From contig NZ_VCPC01000002.1 of NCBI RefSeq assembly GCF_005938225.1, positions 186,001 through 250,000 of the forward strand: a stretch of DNA of 64,000 nucleotides, given 5' to 3'. The notes below the pieces were generated by a model, which ran no database searches, was not told the DNA's origin, and saw only the letters and a program-made list of their open reading frames with translations. Positions within the stretch are counted from its first letter, which is position 1. Every line of letters begins with the position of its first letter. A program made the position numbers and the translations under genes. This stretch comes from Arenibacterium halophilum (GTDB taxonomy: Bacteria > Pseudomonadota > Alphaproteobacteria > Rhodobacterales > Rhodobacteraceae). This document shows positions 53,271 through 62,913 of the stretch, one piece after another.

Positions 53271-54242
53271 ATGCGCGACACGCTGATCGTCACCTCGACG
53301 CCGGAAAACCTGATGCCGCTGGGCAGCCCGGCGCAGCGGTCGTTCGACCTGGTGACGGGGGTGGTCGCTGACCGCATTGGCGCCGATCACGCGGCCCTGT
53401 TCGCGGAACCGGTGCTGGACGCGCGCGGCACCAGCATCGACTGGCACGCGCCGCGCGCCGGGCAAGCCATGCCACTGTCCGATCTTGCCTCCGAAGAGGC
53501 GACCGAGGTCAAGTTGCGCCTGTCCGATATGGTCGCGCGTATTCTGGCAGAGGCTCAGGCGTTGCGAGAGATTGGCGGGGCAGATCAGCTGCGCCTCGCC
53601 GAAGCCCTTGAAAATGCAATGGAAGTGCCGGGGCAGGATCAGGTGTATGTGATACGCAGCCCCGATGGCGGGCTGGACCCGGTGTTGGTGCATTGGGCCT
53701 GGCTGCGCCAGACGCGCGCGCCGGTCCGTGGCGTACTGAGCGCGATGGTGCCGCGCGCGTCGGCGCCGGGGGCCGCAAGTGTCGGCGCGCAACAGGGCAC
53801 GCATCCGGGGCTGTGGTGGCTGCTCGGGCTGGGATGGCTGGCTCTGGCGCTGATGCTGGCCGCGATCTGGTGGCTCAGCCTTGCGCCCTGCGGCCTGCGC
53901 CTGAGCGGGCCAAACGCCTGCGCCCCCGATCCGGCCGAAATCGCCGCCGCCGAGACCGATCACCGCATCGCCGCCGATGCCGTTGCCGCGCTGGAGCGCG
54001 AGATCGCGCTGGCCAATCGTCAGTGCCACCCGGTGGTGCCGCTGACGCCTGCCGCCGCGCCCGAGGACAAGACAGAGCTGCCCCAACCTCTGCGTCGCTT
54101 CGCTCGCATTGGCAGGCCGCCACAGGAGGCCGCGCATATTTTCCGCGCCGATTTACCTTTGCCGGGCGTTAAAGTTATGGTGATGCACAATCAGGCCGAC
54201 CAAGGCGCCAGCAGGGGCCCCGGCATCGGCATATCGAGGTAA
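53271..54242 (+). CDS. Srf-locus membrane protein related to the protease's cytoplasmic domain
   Basis: A 323-residue protein not matched to a named family. The cytoplasmic half (about 30-150) repeats features of the preceding protein: HAALFAEPVLDARG (vs AAMFAEPLISRG), a W then GQAMPLSDL, and a later PVLVHWAWL. A membrane segment follows (181-203). Then comes CGLRL, ACAPD and AALEREIAL, matching the module at 50928. The C-terminus is short and Pro-rich. It lacks the protease domain. It begins four bases after the protease stop and precedes srfB by nine bases. Confidence 0.72.
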   Translation: MRDTLIVTSTPENLMPLGSPAQRSFDLVTGVVADRIGADHAALFAEPVLDARGTSIDWHAPRAGQAMPLSDLASEEATEVKLRLSDMVARILAEAQALREIGGADQLRLAEALENAMEVPGQDQVYVIRSPDGGLDPVLVHWAWLRQTRAPVRGVLSAMVPRASAPGAASVGAQQGTHPGLWWLLGLGWLALALMLAAIWWLSLAPCGLRLSGPNACAPDPAEIAAAETDHRIAADAVAALEREIALANRQCHPVVPLTPAAAPEDKTELPQPLRRFARIGRPPQEAAHIFRADLPLPGVKVMVMHNQADQGASRGPGIGISR

Positions 54243-54251
54243 GGCGGCAGA

Positions 54252-57200
54252 ATGCAGCATTCGACACAACTGGCTCCGCTGGTGGACTGGCGCGACGAGG
54301 TCACGCTGGTGCCTTGGTCGGGCGTGCAGATGCTCGATTTCGGGTTCCGGCTCGATACGCTCGATCTGCGCAACGCCCGCTTTGTCGAACGGGTGATCGG
54401 CGGCACCGAAGCGGCAGAGGAGTGGGCGCTGGTCCCGCTGACCGGCGATGCCGCGCTGGACGAAACCGCCGAGGAAGAAGCCCGCGCCGACGACGATGAA
54501 TATTCGGTGCGCCCTGCGGCCGCGTTGGAGCCGTTTCTGGAAAAATGGGTGCCTGTGCCGGTCCTGCGGGTCAAGAACGATCGCGGCCCCGGGGGCGAGG
54601 AACGGTTCGATCCCGGCCCGACGGCATGGGCACGCTGCCGCGTGGTTGAACTGGATTCGCCCGATCCCGACACCGGCCACACCCACCGGGTGCAACTGGC
54701 GTTGGACACCGCGCTGGCCGAGGACGAACCGCCCCTGCAATACACCACCCCAACGATCGCGGATTCGGAAAAATCGCGCGATTTCAAATTCGTGTCCGAT
54801 CCGGCGCGGATGGATTGGTTCCTGCGCCGCCCTGAACGCGATGGCGACGGCAACCTGCTGGATTTGCAGAAATGGGTGTCGGACTGGCTTGACGATCTGT
54901 TCATGGCCTTCAAGCGCGCCGAACGTCCCGGGCGTCCCATCACCCACGATGGCTTGCCGCATCGGTTTGAGCATTGGGCGCGCTACCTGGCGTTCCTGAG
55001 GCTGATCGACCATGCCGTTGCGGTGCCGCGCATCCGGTTGGTGAACACGGTCGATGCCCGCGATGGCGCCACCCCGGTCGAGGTTGACCTGGTGCTGGAC
55101 GTGGGCAATTCGCGTACCTGCGGCATCCTCATCGAACGGTTTCCCGGCGCCGCGCGGCCCGAACTGGCGCGGTCCTTCCCGCTGGAAATCCGCGATCTGT
55201 CGCGGCCCGAATTGCTGTATTCCGGCTTGTTCGACAGCCGCGTGGAATTTGCAGAACACCGCATGGGTGATGAACGCTTTGCCAGCCGCTCGGGGCGGCG
55301 CAACGGGTTCCTCTGGCCCTCGATCGTGCGGATCGGCCCCGAGGCGCTGCGCCTTGTCGCAGGGGAAGAAGGGACCGAGACCGCCTCGGGCCTGTCCTCG
55401 CCCAAACGTTATCTGTGGGATGGCGCGCCCGCCCAGCAGGACTGGCGTTTTCATCATCACAACGACCCGAACAATCTGCCGAAATCGCTGCGCGCCGCCA
55501 TGCGCTACATGACCGAAGCGGGCGACATGCTGACCCAGATCCGCGCGGACGAGGCCGACCGCCTGCGCCCGCGCAGCCGCACGCCGCATACGCCCGCGAT
55601 CCGGCCCCGGTTCGCGCGCTCGTCGCTATTCGGGTTCATGCTGGCGGAAATCATCGCCCATGCGCTGGTGCAGGTGAATGCGCCCGCAGGCCGCGCGCGG
55701 CGGCGCGAATCCGATCTGCCGCGCCGATTGGATCGCATCATCCTGACCCTGCCGACCGCCACCACGGCGCAGGAACAGGCAATCATCCGGTCCAAGGCGC
55801 GCGGCGCGCTGGCGCTCGTGTGGGACATGCTCGGCCGCAAGGATGGCGAAAGCGCGATCAGCCAGATGCCCGAACTCGTTGTCGACTGGGACGAGGCCAG
55901 CTGCACCCAACTGGTCTATCTCTACTCTGAGCTGACGCAGAAATTCGAAGGCCGCATCGACCGCTTTCTTGAGTTGAAAGGCCGTGAACGTGACGGACGG
56001 CCCTCGCTTCGGCTGGCCTGTGTCGACATTGGCGGGGGCACCACCGACCTTATGGTGGTGACCTACACGGGCGAGGACAACCGCGTATTGCACCCGGTGC
56101 AGAATTTCCGCGAGGGGTTCCGCGTGGCGGGCGACGAGCTGTTGCAGCGCGTCATTGCCACCATCGTGCTGCCCGCGATCCAGCACCAGATCGAGGCCGC
56201 CGGGGGCCGCTTCGTTGCCGAAAAGATGCGCGAGCTGTTCACCGGTGACAGTGGCGGCATGGATCAGCGCACCGTGCAAAGCCGCCGCCAATTCGCGCTG
56301 CGTGTGCTGATGCCGATTGCCGTGGCCGTGCTGGGCGAAAGCGAAACCGCCGCACCCTTTGCGCCGCTGTCACTGACGCTGTCCAAGGTTCTGCCCGAAC
56401 TTGCCCCGGCCGAGGGTGAAGAGGCTCCGTCCACGCTGGCCGCCTTCATCGAAGACGCCGCCGCCGAGCGGGGGGCCGAGGGGTTCCGGCTGGCCGATAT
56501 GGTACTGCACTTCAACCGAGAAGACGTGGACGCCGCCGCGCGCGAGGTGTTCCAGCAGGCCATCGGCAACATGGCCGAGGTGATGGACCATTTGGGCGTC
56601 GACGTTGTGCTGCTGACGGGGCGGCCCTCGCGGCTGCCTGCGGTGCGGTCCATCTTGGAGGAAATGCTGGTGGTGCCGCCGCATCGCCTGATCTCGATGC
56701 ACAGCTACAAGACGGGGCCGTGGTATCCGTTCCGCGACCGCATGACCCAGCGCATCGGCGATCCGAAATCCACCGTTGCGGTAGGGGGGATGCTGATTGC
56801 GCTGGCGGAATCGCGCATCCCGAATTTCAAGGTCGATACGCGCGCCTTCCGGATGCAATCCACCGCGCGCTATATCGGCGTGATGGAAGGCTCGGGCCAG
56901 ATCACCGATGCGCGGGTACTGTTTTCAGATGTCGATCTGGATGCGCGCCGGTCGGCGGGCGATGCCACGCCTTCGGTCACGCTGACCTCGCCCATGTATC
57001 TGGGCGCGCGGCAATTGCCGCTGGAACGCTGGACGACGACTCCGCTGTACCGTCTGGATTTCGCGACTGCCTCGGCGGCGCAACGCGCGCCGCTGACGGT
57101 GCAGTTCGAGCGCACCGAATTCGATGGGGACCCAGACTCGGCCGCGCCCGAACAGGTGCTGCGCCGCGAGGCGATGCGCGAGGCCATCGCCGTCGACCTT

Positions 57201-57311
57201 GTCGAAGACGCCGAGGGCACCGAGATGAAGAAGACCGAAGTCGGGTTGCGGCTGCACACGCTGGGGTGCGAAGACGAGTACTGGATCGACACGGGGTTGT
57301 TCCGGCTGTGA
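54252..57311 (+). CDS. srfB: SrfB-like Hsp70/actin-fold ATPase
   Basis: A 1019-residue protein matching SrfB of Salmonella throughout, from the N-terminal VPWSGVQMLDF to the C-terminal YWIDTGLF. The actin/Hsp70 ATPase signature is visible as phosphate-1 LDVGNSRTCGILIE (about 282-295), phosphate-2 VDIGGGTTDLMVV (about 592-604) and the adenosine motif LLTGRPSRLPAV (about 787-798). The conserved block PSIVRIGPEALRL, then SSPKRYLW, also fits. It should bind and hydrolyse ATP in the cytoplasm. SrfB is usually next to SrfC, as here. In Salmonella the gene is under SsrB control; its molecular role is not established. Confidence 0.92.
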   Translation: MQHSTQLAPLVDWRDEVTLVPWSGVQMLDFGFRLDTLDLRNARFVERVIGGTEAAEEWALVPLTGDAALDETAEEEARADDDEYSVRPAAALEPFLEKWVPVPVLRVKNDRGPGGEERFDPGPTAWARCRVVELDSPDPDTGHTHRVQLALDTALAEDEPPLQYTTPTIADSEKSRDFKFVSDPARMDWFLRRPERDGDGNLLDLQKWVSDWLDDLFMAFKRAERPGRPITHDGLPHRFEHWARYLAFLRLIDHAVAVPRIRLVNTVDARDGATPVEVDLVLDVGNSRTCGILIERFPGAARPELARSFPLEIRDLSRPELLYSGLFDSRVEFAEHRMGDERFASRSGRRNGFLWPSIVRIGPEALRLVAGEEGTETASGLSSPKRYLWDGAPAQQDWRFHHHNDPNNLPKSLRAAMRYMTEAGDMLTQIRADEADRLRPRSRTPHTPAIRPRFARSSLFGFMLAEIIAHALVQVNAPAGRARRRESDLPRRLDRIILTLPTATTAQEQAIIRSKARGALALVWDMLGRKDGESAISQMPELVVDWDEASCTQLVYLYSELTQKFEGRIDRFLELKGRERDGRPSLRLACVDIGGGTTDLMVVTYTGEDNRVLHPVQNFREGFRVAGDELLQRVIATIVLPAIQHQIEAAGGRFVAEKMRELFTGDSGGMDQRTVQSRRQFALRVLMPIAVAVLGESETAAPFAPLSLTLSKVLPELAPAEGEEAPSTLAAFIEDAAAERGAEGFRLADMVLHFNREDVDAAAREVFQQAIGNMAEVMDHLGVDVVLLTGRPSRLPAVRSILEEMLVVPPHRLISMHSYKTGPWYPFRDRMTQRIGDPKSTVAVGGMLIALAESRIPNFKVDTRAFRMQSTARYIGVMEGSGQITDARVLFSDVDLDARRSAGDATPSVTLTSPMYLGARQLPLERWTTTPLYRLDFATASAAQRAPLTVQFERTEFDGDPDSAAPEQVLRREAMREAIAVDLVEDAEGTEMKKTEVGLRLHTLGCEDEYWIDTGLFRL

Positions 57312-57327
57312 GAAAGGTTTCCCGCCC

Positions 57328-59949
57328 ATGACGACGCCAGAGCAGGAACAGCTGGCCCGCGACTGCGCCGAGGTCGCCGATCTGACGGCGCAGGCCCGCG
57401 ACTGGATCGCGCGTCCCGAAAACGCTGATATGGTCGGGGCCGAGGCGCGCTCGCTCTCGCGCATGATGGGGCGGTCGATCCGGCGCAGCCGACGGCTGGC
57501 GCGGGCTGCGGAAACGCCGATGTCGGTATCGGTTTTCGGACCCAGCCAGGCGGGCAAATCGTTTCTTGTGTCGGTTCTGGCGCGCCCCGAAGGCGGGCGG
57601 CTGGTGGGTGCCTATGACGGCGGCGCGATGGATTACATCGCCGAGGTCAATCCCGAGGGCGAAGGCGAAAGCACGGGGCTGGTCACGCGCTTCACGATGG
57701 AGCGTCAGCCGACGCCCGAAGGATTTCCCATCCGCTTGTCGCTGCTGTCGGAATCCGACCTGATCCGCATCGTGGTCAATTCCTTCTTCAACGATGGCGA
57801 CGGATCGGAAGAGCCGATCGACGTCTCTGATCTTTCCGCGCATCTTGACACTTACAAGGCGCGGGCCGGGGCGGTGCAGCCTGGGCTCGACGGCGATGGC
57901 GTGCTGGATATCGCCGAATATGTCGAAGCCACATTCCGCAAAAGCGCCTATGCCGCAGCGCTGAAACCCTTTTGGGAGGAAGCGGCCGAGATCGCACCGC
58001 GACTTGGGATCGAAGACCGCGCCGGTTTCTTTTCCGTGCTCTGGGGGCGTCATTCCGCGCTGGGCGACCTGTATGCCCAACTGGCCCGCGCGCTGGCCAC
58101 GCTTGACCACGCAGAGGTGGTGCATGCCGAACGCGCCGCCCTGATCCCGCGCGGTCAATCCATCATCGACGTCAAAACGTTGACCGGGCTGCGCGGGGCC
58201 GATGTGGGCCCGCCGGTCGCGATCCGGACTGAGGCGGGGCGTGAACTGCGCCTGCCGCGAGCCGAGCTGTGCGCGCTGGCGGCTGAGCTGGTGTTTCCGA
58301 TGCAGGATCGCCCCTCGGAACTTTTCGGGCGCACTGATCTGCTGGATTTCCCCGGTGCCCGCAACCGGTTCGAAGAGCCGCTCGACAAGACGTTGAACGA
58401 TCTCGACAAGAACCTGCATCAGCTGCTGTTGCGAGGGAAAGTCGCGTATCTGTTCGACCGCTACGTCGAACATCAGGAAATCACCTCGATGCTGTTGTGC
58501 GTGCCCGGGTCGAACATGGAAACGCTTGATCTGCCCGGGTTGGTCGACACATGGATCGCGCGCACCCACGGTGACACGCCCGAGCAGCGCGCGCTGACGG
58601 ACAACGTGCTGTTCTTCGTGCTGACGAAATTCGACATGCAATTGGGCGAATCCGCGGCCGATGGCGGCGTGGAAACGCGGTTTGAACGGCGGATGCAGGC
58701 GTCCTTGCTGGAACGCTTTGGCCGGGGGCAGGACCCTTGGGTGGATGAATGGACCCCGGGGCAGCCGTTCGAGAACTGTTATTGGCTGCGCAACCCCAAC
58801 TATTACGTCGACGGTCTTGTTGAATACGATGACGCCCGGCGCGAACTGCGCCTGCGCCCCGAGAAACAGGCGCGCTTGGCCGAGCTGAAGTCGGGCTGTC
58901 TGTCGGCCCCGCCAGTGCGCCGCCACTTTGCCGAACCCGAACGCGCCTGGGATGCAGCAATGCAGCTGAACGATGGCGGGGTGACCTATCTGACCGAACA
59001 GCTGGCTCGCGTCTGCAAACCCGACAGCAAGCTGCGCCAGATCGCGGTGCAACTGGATGCGATCCGGGCCGAGCTGGCGCGCGCAATGCAACCCTATCAC
59101 GTCTCGGATGATGTCGAGCAGCGCGTCGCCCAGGCGCAGGAGGCCGCAAACCGCGTGATCGACGATCTGGAACAGGTGCTGGCACGGCATCAGTTCGGTG
59201 CGGTTCTTTCGGGGCTGACGGTTGATCAGGACCTGATCGAGGCGCGGATTGGCCGTGTGCCAAGTTCCGTGCGGATCACCAGTGCCGTTGGCGGGGCAGG
59301 GGCGGAACCCGCGCGCCGCGGTCCGCAACGTCCGGGCCGTCCGCGCCCGGCCGAGGCCCGCGCGCCCGAAGCGGCGGCATCCGACATCCGGACCATGACG
59401 CTGGAGCAGTTTCAGGCGGAAACCGCGCTGGAATGCTGGATCGACGCGCTGAAGGCGTTCCGCGATGATCGCGCGCGGCTTGCCGCCTTTGGTCTTGGCG
59501 AACCCGCCGCCGGCGATCTGGTGGCAGAATTGATCCACGCGGTGCGCCGTACCGGACTGTTGGCGCGCATTGCCCGCGCCTTCGAGGCTGTGAATTTCGG
59601 GCTCTCGGTCGAAAAGCAGGCACCGCCCGCTGCAATCCTGGGGGCCGAACGGATCAACAGCTTTGTCGCCACGCTGGGCATGGACGATCAGCCCGAGAGC
59701 CAGCGCCCACAGGTTCAGGACGCAAATGGCGGCACACGCCCGGTGTTTCGCGCCCGGCCTGCACATGACACGGTCGACGGCCTGCCGCCACAGCCACGCA
59801 ACATGGCAGAAACCATGTGGACGGATTGGGTGTTCGCGCTGGACGCGATGTTTCAGGCCAACGCAAAGGATGGCGCAGGCGGAGAGATCGACATTGAACA
59901 GAACCTTGCGCTGGGCCGGATCCTTGCCCAGCTGGAGAGCCCTGCGTGA
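57328..59949 (+). CDS. srfC: SrfC-like dynamin-type GTPase
   Basis: An 873-residue protein matching SrfC (putative virulence factor). The GTPase motifs are G1 GPSQAGKS (71-78), a G3-like DFPG near residue 339 and a G4-like TKFD near residue 433. Long helical regions follow, as in dynamin-like proteins. The start of the P-loop region, SVFGPSQAGKSFLVSVL, is the family hallmark. It would act at the membrane with SrfB. It starts 17 bases after SrfB and overlaps the next gene by GTGA, so the three are probably translated as a set. Confidence 0.9.
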   Translation: MTTPEQEQLARDCAEVADLTAQARDWIARPENADMVGAEARSLSRMMGRSIRRSRRLARAAETPMSVSVFGPSQAGKSFLVSVLARPEGGRLVGAYDGGAMDYIAEVNPEGEGESTGLVTRFTMERQPTPEGFPIRLSLLSESDLIRIVVNSFFNDGDGSEEPIDVSDLSAHLDTYKARAGAVQPGLDGDGVLDIAEYVEATFRKSAYAAALKPFWEEAAEIAPRLGIEDRAGFFSVLWGRHSALGDLYAQLARALATLDHAEVVHAERAALIPRGQSIIDVKTLTGLRGADVGPPVAIRTEAGRELRLPRAELCALAAELVFPMQDRPSELFGRTDLLDFPGARNRFEEPLDKTLNDLDKNLHQLLLRGKVAYLFDRYVEHQEITSMLLCVPGSNMETLDLPGLVDTWIARTHGDTPEQRALTDNVLFFVLTKFDMQLGESAADGGVETRFERRMQASLLERFGRGQDPWVDEWTPGQPFENCYWLRNPNYYVDGLVEYDDARRELRLRPEKQARLAELKSGCLSAPPVRRHFAEPERAWDAAMQLNDGGVTYLTEQLARVCKPDSKLRQIAVQLDAIRAELARAMQPYHVSDDVEQRVAQAQEAANRVIDDLEQVLARHQFGAVLSGLTVDQDLIEARIGRVPSSVRITSAVGGAGAEPARRGPQRPGRPRPAEARAPEAAASDIRTMTLEQFQAETALECWIDALKAFRDDRARLAAFGLGEPAAGDLVAELIHAVRRTGLLARIARAFEAVNFGLSVEKQAPPAAILGAERINSFVATLGMDDQPESQRPQVQDANGGTRPVFRARPAHDTVDGLPPQPRNMAETMWTDWVFALDAMFQANAKDGAGGEIDIEQNLALGRILAQLESPA

Positions 59950-61007
59950 CCGTTCAGGTCCATCCAGATCCGCAGGAACCTGCGGGTGGCTACGCGTTTT
60001 TCGAGCTGCCCGAGGGCACGCTGGCCGAAGATCAGGTGACGCTGACGGTGTTCGACGCCTTTGGCGAACGCTGGCTCGGGCTGGATGCGGCGCCGGGCGC
60101 ACCGGTGCCGGTGGGAGAGCCGCATTGGCAAGCCGATCCTCATGCGTTCGGGCCCTATACCGTCTATCGCCATGAAAGCGCCGATTGGGTGCGTGTTGGC
60201 CCCGAGATTGTGAATCAGGTTGGCGAGTACATGTCGCTGCGGCTGGGTATCGCTGGCGGCGATTATGCGGTGATCTGGCCCGATGACGTGCCGCCGCGCG
60301 CCGGGGCTGCCGTGCTGGGCGGCATCCGACCGCTGCGCAAACCGGCGCCCGAACCTGCACCCGCGCCTTTGCAGGCACCTGAGCCGGCCCCGGAACCCGA
60401 ACCCGGCCCTGTACCAGAACCGCCAAAAAAGCCGGAACCGCGCAAGCCGTTGCGCGCAGAGCCAAAGTCCGGCACCAAGCCGCGCAGGCGGCTTTGGCCA
60501 TGGCTTCTGCTGCTTCTCGCACTTCCTGCAGCCGTCGCGGCGTGGTGGTTCTGGCCTACGCCGACCTACGAGCCGGTGGCCGAAGCGGTTCCGGCCGCCG
60601 AACCTGTCGCGCAGCCGGTCACCGATCCCGGCAATCAGTGTGGGCTTGCCCCGCTGCTGTCCATTCCGGGCAGTTTCAGCGCTGTCGCGCCGCAACTGCG
60701 CGCCTGCGGCGATCAGGTCACCCCGGATATTGCGCTCACCGTGGTTGAAACCCATGTGGCACGCGACGATCCAGACGCGCTTTTGTTGATGGCCACCCTA
60801 TATGATGGCACGGAACAGGATACGGATGTCGAGGAACGGATCGGACTGACCTTCAGCGCGGATGATACGCGCGCCGCCGAATATTACGCCCGCGCGGCTG
60901 ATGCCGGGCTGGCGCGGGCGTCGGGGCGGCTTCAGGCCACCTGCGCGCGGCTGGAACAGGATACGTCGACATTGGCCAGGGGGGCTTTGGATGATTATTG
61001 TAACTAG
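59946..61007 (+). CDS. Srf-locus membrane protein with Sel1-like periplasmic region
   Basis: A 353-residue protein not matched to a named family. A cytoplasmic N-terminal domain (about 1-120, rich in beta-strand pattern with GDYAVIWPDDVPP) is followed by a Pro/Glu-rich linker (APEPAPEPEP), a membrane segment at 182-203 and a periplasmic region. That region has a Sel1/TPR-like helix pair (AAEYYARAADAGLARA) and several cysteines. GTG 59946 overlaps the srfC stop. It takes the position that SrfA might hold, but I see no similarity to SrfA. Confidence 0.72.
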   Translation: MTVQVHPDPQEPAGGYAFFELPEGTLAEDQVTLTVFDAFGERWLGLDAAPGAPVPVGEPHWQADPHAFGPYTVYRHESADWVRVGPEIVNQVGEYMSLRLGIAGGDYAVIWPDDVPPRAGAAVLGGIRPLRKPAPEPAPAPLQAPEPAPEPEPGPVPEPPKKPEPRKPLRAEPKSGTKPRRRLWPWLLLLLALPAAVAAWWFWPTPTYEPVAEAVPAAEPVAQPVTDPGNQCGLAPLLSIPGSFSAVAPQLRACGDQVTPDIALTVVETHVARDDPDALLLMATLYDGTEQDTDVEERIGLTFSADDTRAAEYYARAADAGLARASGRLQATCARLEQDTSTLARGALDDYCN

Positions 61008-62907
61008 GTTGGCCGTTGCGGCCACGATGGCGGTGATGGCTGCGATGCCTGCACCGCTGGCGGCGCAGACACCCGCACGACCCTTGCTGGTGGAAGGCAA
61101 GCAAAGCGTGTACCAGCGCGTGCTGACCCGCCCCGGCGCCGAACGCTTTCAGGCTGTGGATGCCGCGCCCGAAGGTGCCTATCCGGCCTTTCAGCCGCTG
61201 TACGTCTATGGTGAGCAGGCGGGCTGGTATCAGGTGGGCCGCTCGATCAGTTCCGGCCCCGAGGCATGGGTCAAGGCCGATACCGTCGTCGACTGGAAGC
61301 AGAATATCGTTGCCGCTTTCACCAACCCGGCCGGGCGTCAGCGTCAGGTTCTGTTTGAGACAGAAGACCAGCTGCGCGCCCTGATGGAACACGAGGCCCT
61401 GCGCGAGATGCAGGACCAACTGCTCGATCAGATCGCCTCGGACACCGTGCCGCCAGAGCGCGGCGTGGTGGCTGCCGAACCGCCCGTGTTCGTGAACATC
61501 GTCGATCAGCTGTACCTGATGCCGATCCTTGATTTCACGCAGGATCTGCACCCGCTGAACTACGAAGAGAACCTGCTGATGCAGGTTGCCTCGGTTCCCC
61601 TGCGCGAAGAGGGCCGGTCGCAGCCTCAGGACGATGGGTTCGATGCAGGCGTGGTGTTCGTGTTCGACACCACCCAATCGATGGAGCCCTATATCGCGCG
61701 CACGCAGGCCGCTGTGGAACAAGTCGTGCGCGACATTCGCGGCACCGAAACCGGCGATCGGGTGCAATTCGGAGTCACGGCGTTTCGCGACAACACCGAG
61801 GCCGCGCCCGAACTGGAATATCGCACCCGCACGCTGCTGCCGCTGCAACGCCGTGCCGACCAGTCCGAAGTGCTGGCGACGATCCGCGCGGCCACAAACG
61901 TGGCCTCGGTGGATTCGCCCGGTTTCAACGAAGACAGCCTTGCCGGGGTCGAAGATGCGGTGGATCTGACCGATTGGACGGCGGGCGGGGGCGACCCGTT
62001 CGATGCGCGGATCGTCATCCTGATCACCGACGCCGGTCCCAAGGATGTGCGCGACCCCAACGCACGCTCGCAGATCGGGGCGCGCGAAGTGCAGCGCGCC
62101 GCGCAGGACAAGGGCGTGGCGATCATGACGCTGCATCTGAAGACCCGTGCAGGCGGCGAGGCCCAGCACGCCTATGCCGAAGGCGCCTATCGCGAACTCA
62201 GCCGGTTCAACGACGATACATTTTACTATGGCATCGACAATGGCGCGCCCGAGGCATTCGAGGCCACGGTGCGCCGCGTCGTCACCGCGATCACCGATGT
62301 GATCCGCACCGCCCGTGACGAGGCGCCGGTGCTCTCGACCGAGGAAACCGGGCAAGAGCTGGTGAACCTCGGCCTGGCGATGCAGCTGGCCTATCTGGGC
62401 CGTCGCGAAGGCGCGCAGGCGCCCGATGTGATCGAAGGTTGGGTGTCGGAAAAAGCCATCGAAGATCCGGCGCGCCTGGCAATCGAACCCCGGCTTCTGG
62501 TGACCAAGAATGAAATGGCGACTATGGCCGATCTGCTGTCGCAACTGCTGACGCTGGGGGAACAGGCGCGCGGGGCCGAGGATGCGGCCAATTTCTTTAC
62601 GCAGGTGCGCGACGTTGTCGCCCGCATGGCGCAGAACCCCGACCGACTGGTGAATACAGAGTCGGAGACGCTGGGCGGCGCTTTGGAATTTCTCGAGGAT
62701 TTGCCCTACGAAAGCCAGCTGATGCTGACGACCGAGGATCGCTGGGCGCAAAGCGCGATGAACCGGCGCCAGATTCTGGACGGGATGCGGCAGAAGCTGG
62801 TGCAGTATCGCAAGTGGCTGCTGAACCCCGATGTCTGGACACCGCTGTATGACGGCGCACCCGATGGTGAATATGTCTTTGCCATGCCGTTCGACGTTCT
62901 GCCCTAG
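60991..62907 (+). CDS. Exported von Willebrand factor A-domain protein
   Basis: A 638-residue periplasmic protein with a signal peptide (cleavage near PLAAQ). An SH3-like segment follows at about 40-100 (YVYGEQAGWYQVGRS). The vWA domain has a MIDAS motif DTTQS starting at D226, and later ILITDAGPKDVRD. The domain is near full, so it should bind a metal and a partner protein. A helical C-terminal third follows. It overlaps the preceding gene by 17 bases, and the start ATG 60991 follows AGGGGGG. Linked to SrfB/SrfC and an ABC pair. Confidence 0.85.
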   Translation: MIIVTRLAVAATMAVMAAMPAPLAAQTPARPLLVEGKQSVYQRVLTRPGAERFQAVDAAPEGAYPAFQPLYVYGEQAGWYQVGRSISSGPEAWVKADTVVDWKQNIVAAFTNPAGRQRQVLFETEDQLRALMEHEALREMQDQLLDQIASDTVPPERGVVAAEPPVFVNIVDQLYLMPILDFTQDLHPLNYEENLLMQVASVPLREEGRSQPQDDGFDAGVVFVFDTTQSMEPYIARTQAAVEQVVRDIRGTETGDRVQFGVTAFRDNTEAAPELEYRTRTLLPLQRRADQSEVLATIRAATNVASVDSPGFNEDSLAGVEDAVDLTDWTAGGGDPFDARIVILITDAGPKDVRDPNARSQIGAREVQRAAQDKGVAIMTLHLKTRAGGEAQHAYAEGAYRELSRFNDDTFYYGIDNGAPEAFEATVRRVVTAITDVIRTARDEAPVLSTEETGQELVNLGLAMQLAYLGRREGAQAPDVIEGWVSEKAIEDPARLAIEPRLLVTKNEMATMADLLSQLLTLGEQARGAEDAANFFTQVRDVVARMAQNPDRLVNTESETLGGALEFLEDLPYESQLMLTTEDRWAQSAMNRRQILDGMRQKLVQYRKWLLNPDVWTPLYDGAPDGEYVFAMPFDVLP

Positions 62908-62913
62908 GCGGTG

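Noticed and set aside
56977-60522. An 1181-codon minus-strand frame across srfB, srfC and the next gene
   Set aside because: Composition is low-complexity and it crosses three genes with recognisable motifs on the other strand.
59946-61007. Naming this protein SrfA
   Set aside because: It lies with SrfB and SrfC but I see no sequence similarity to SrfA, so the name would rest on position alone.
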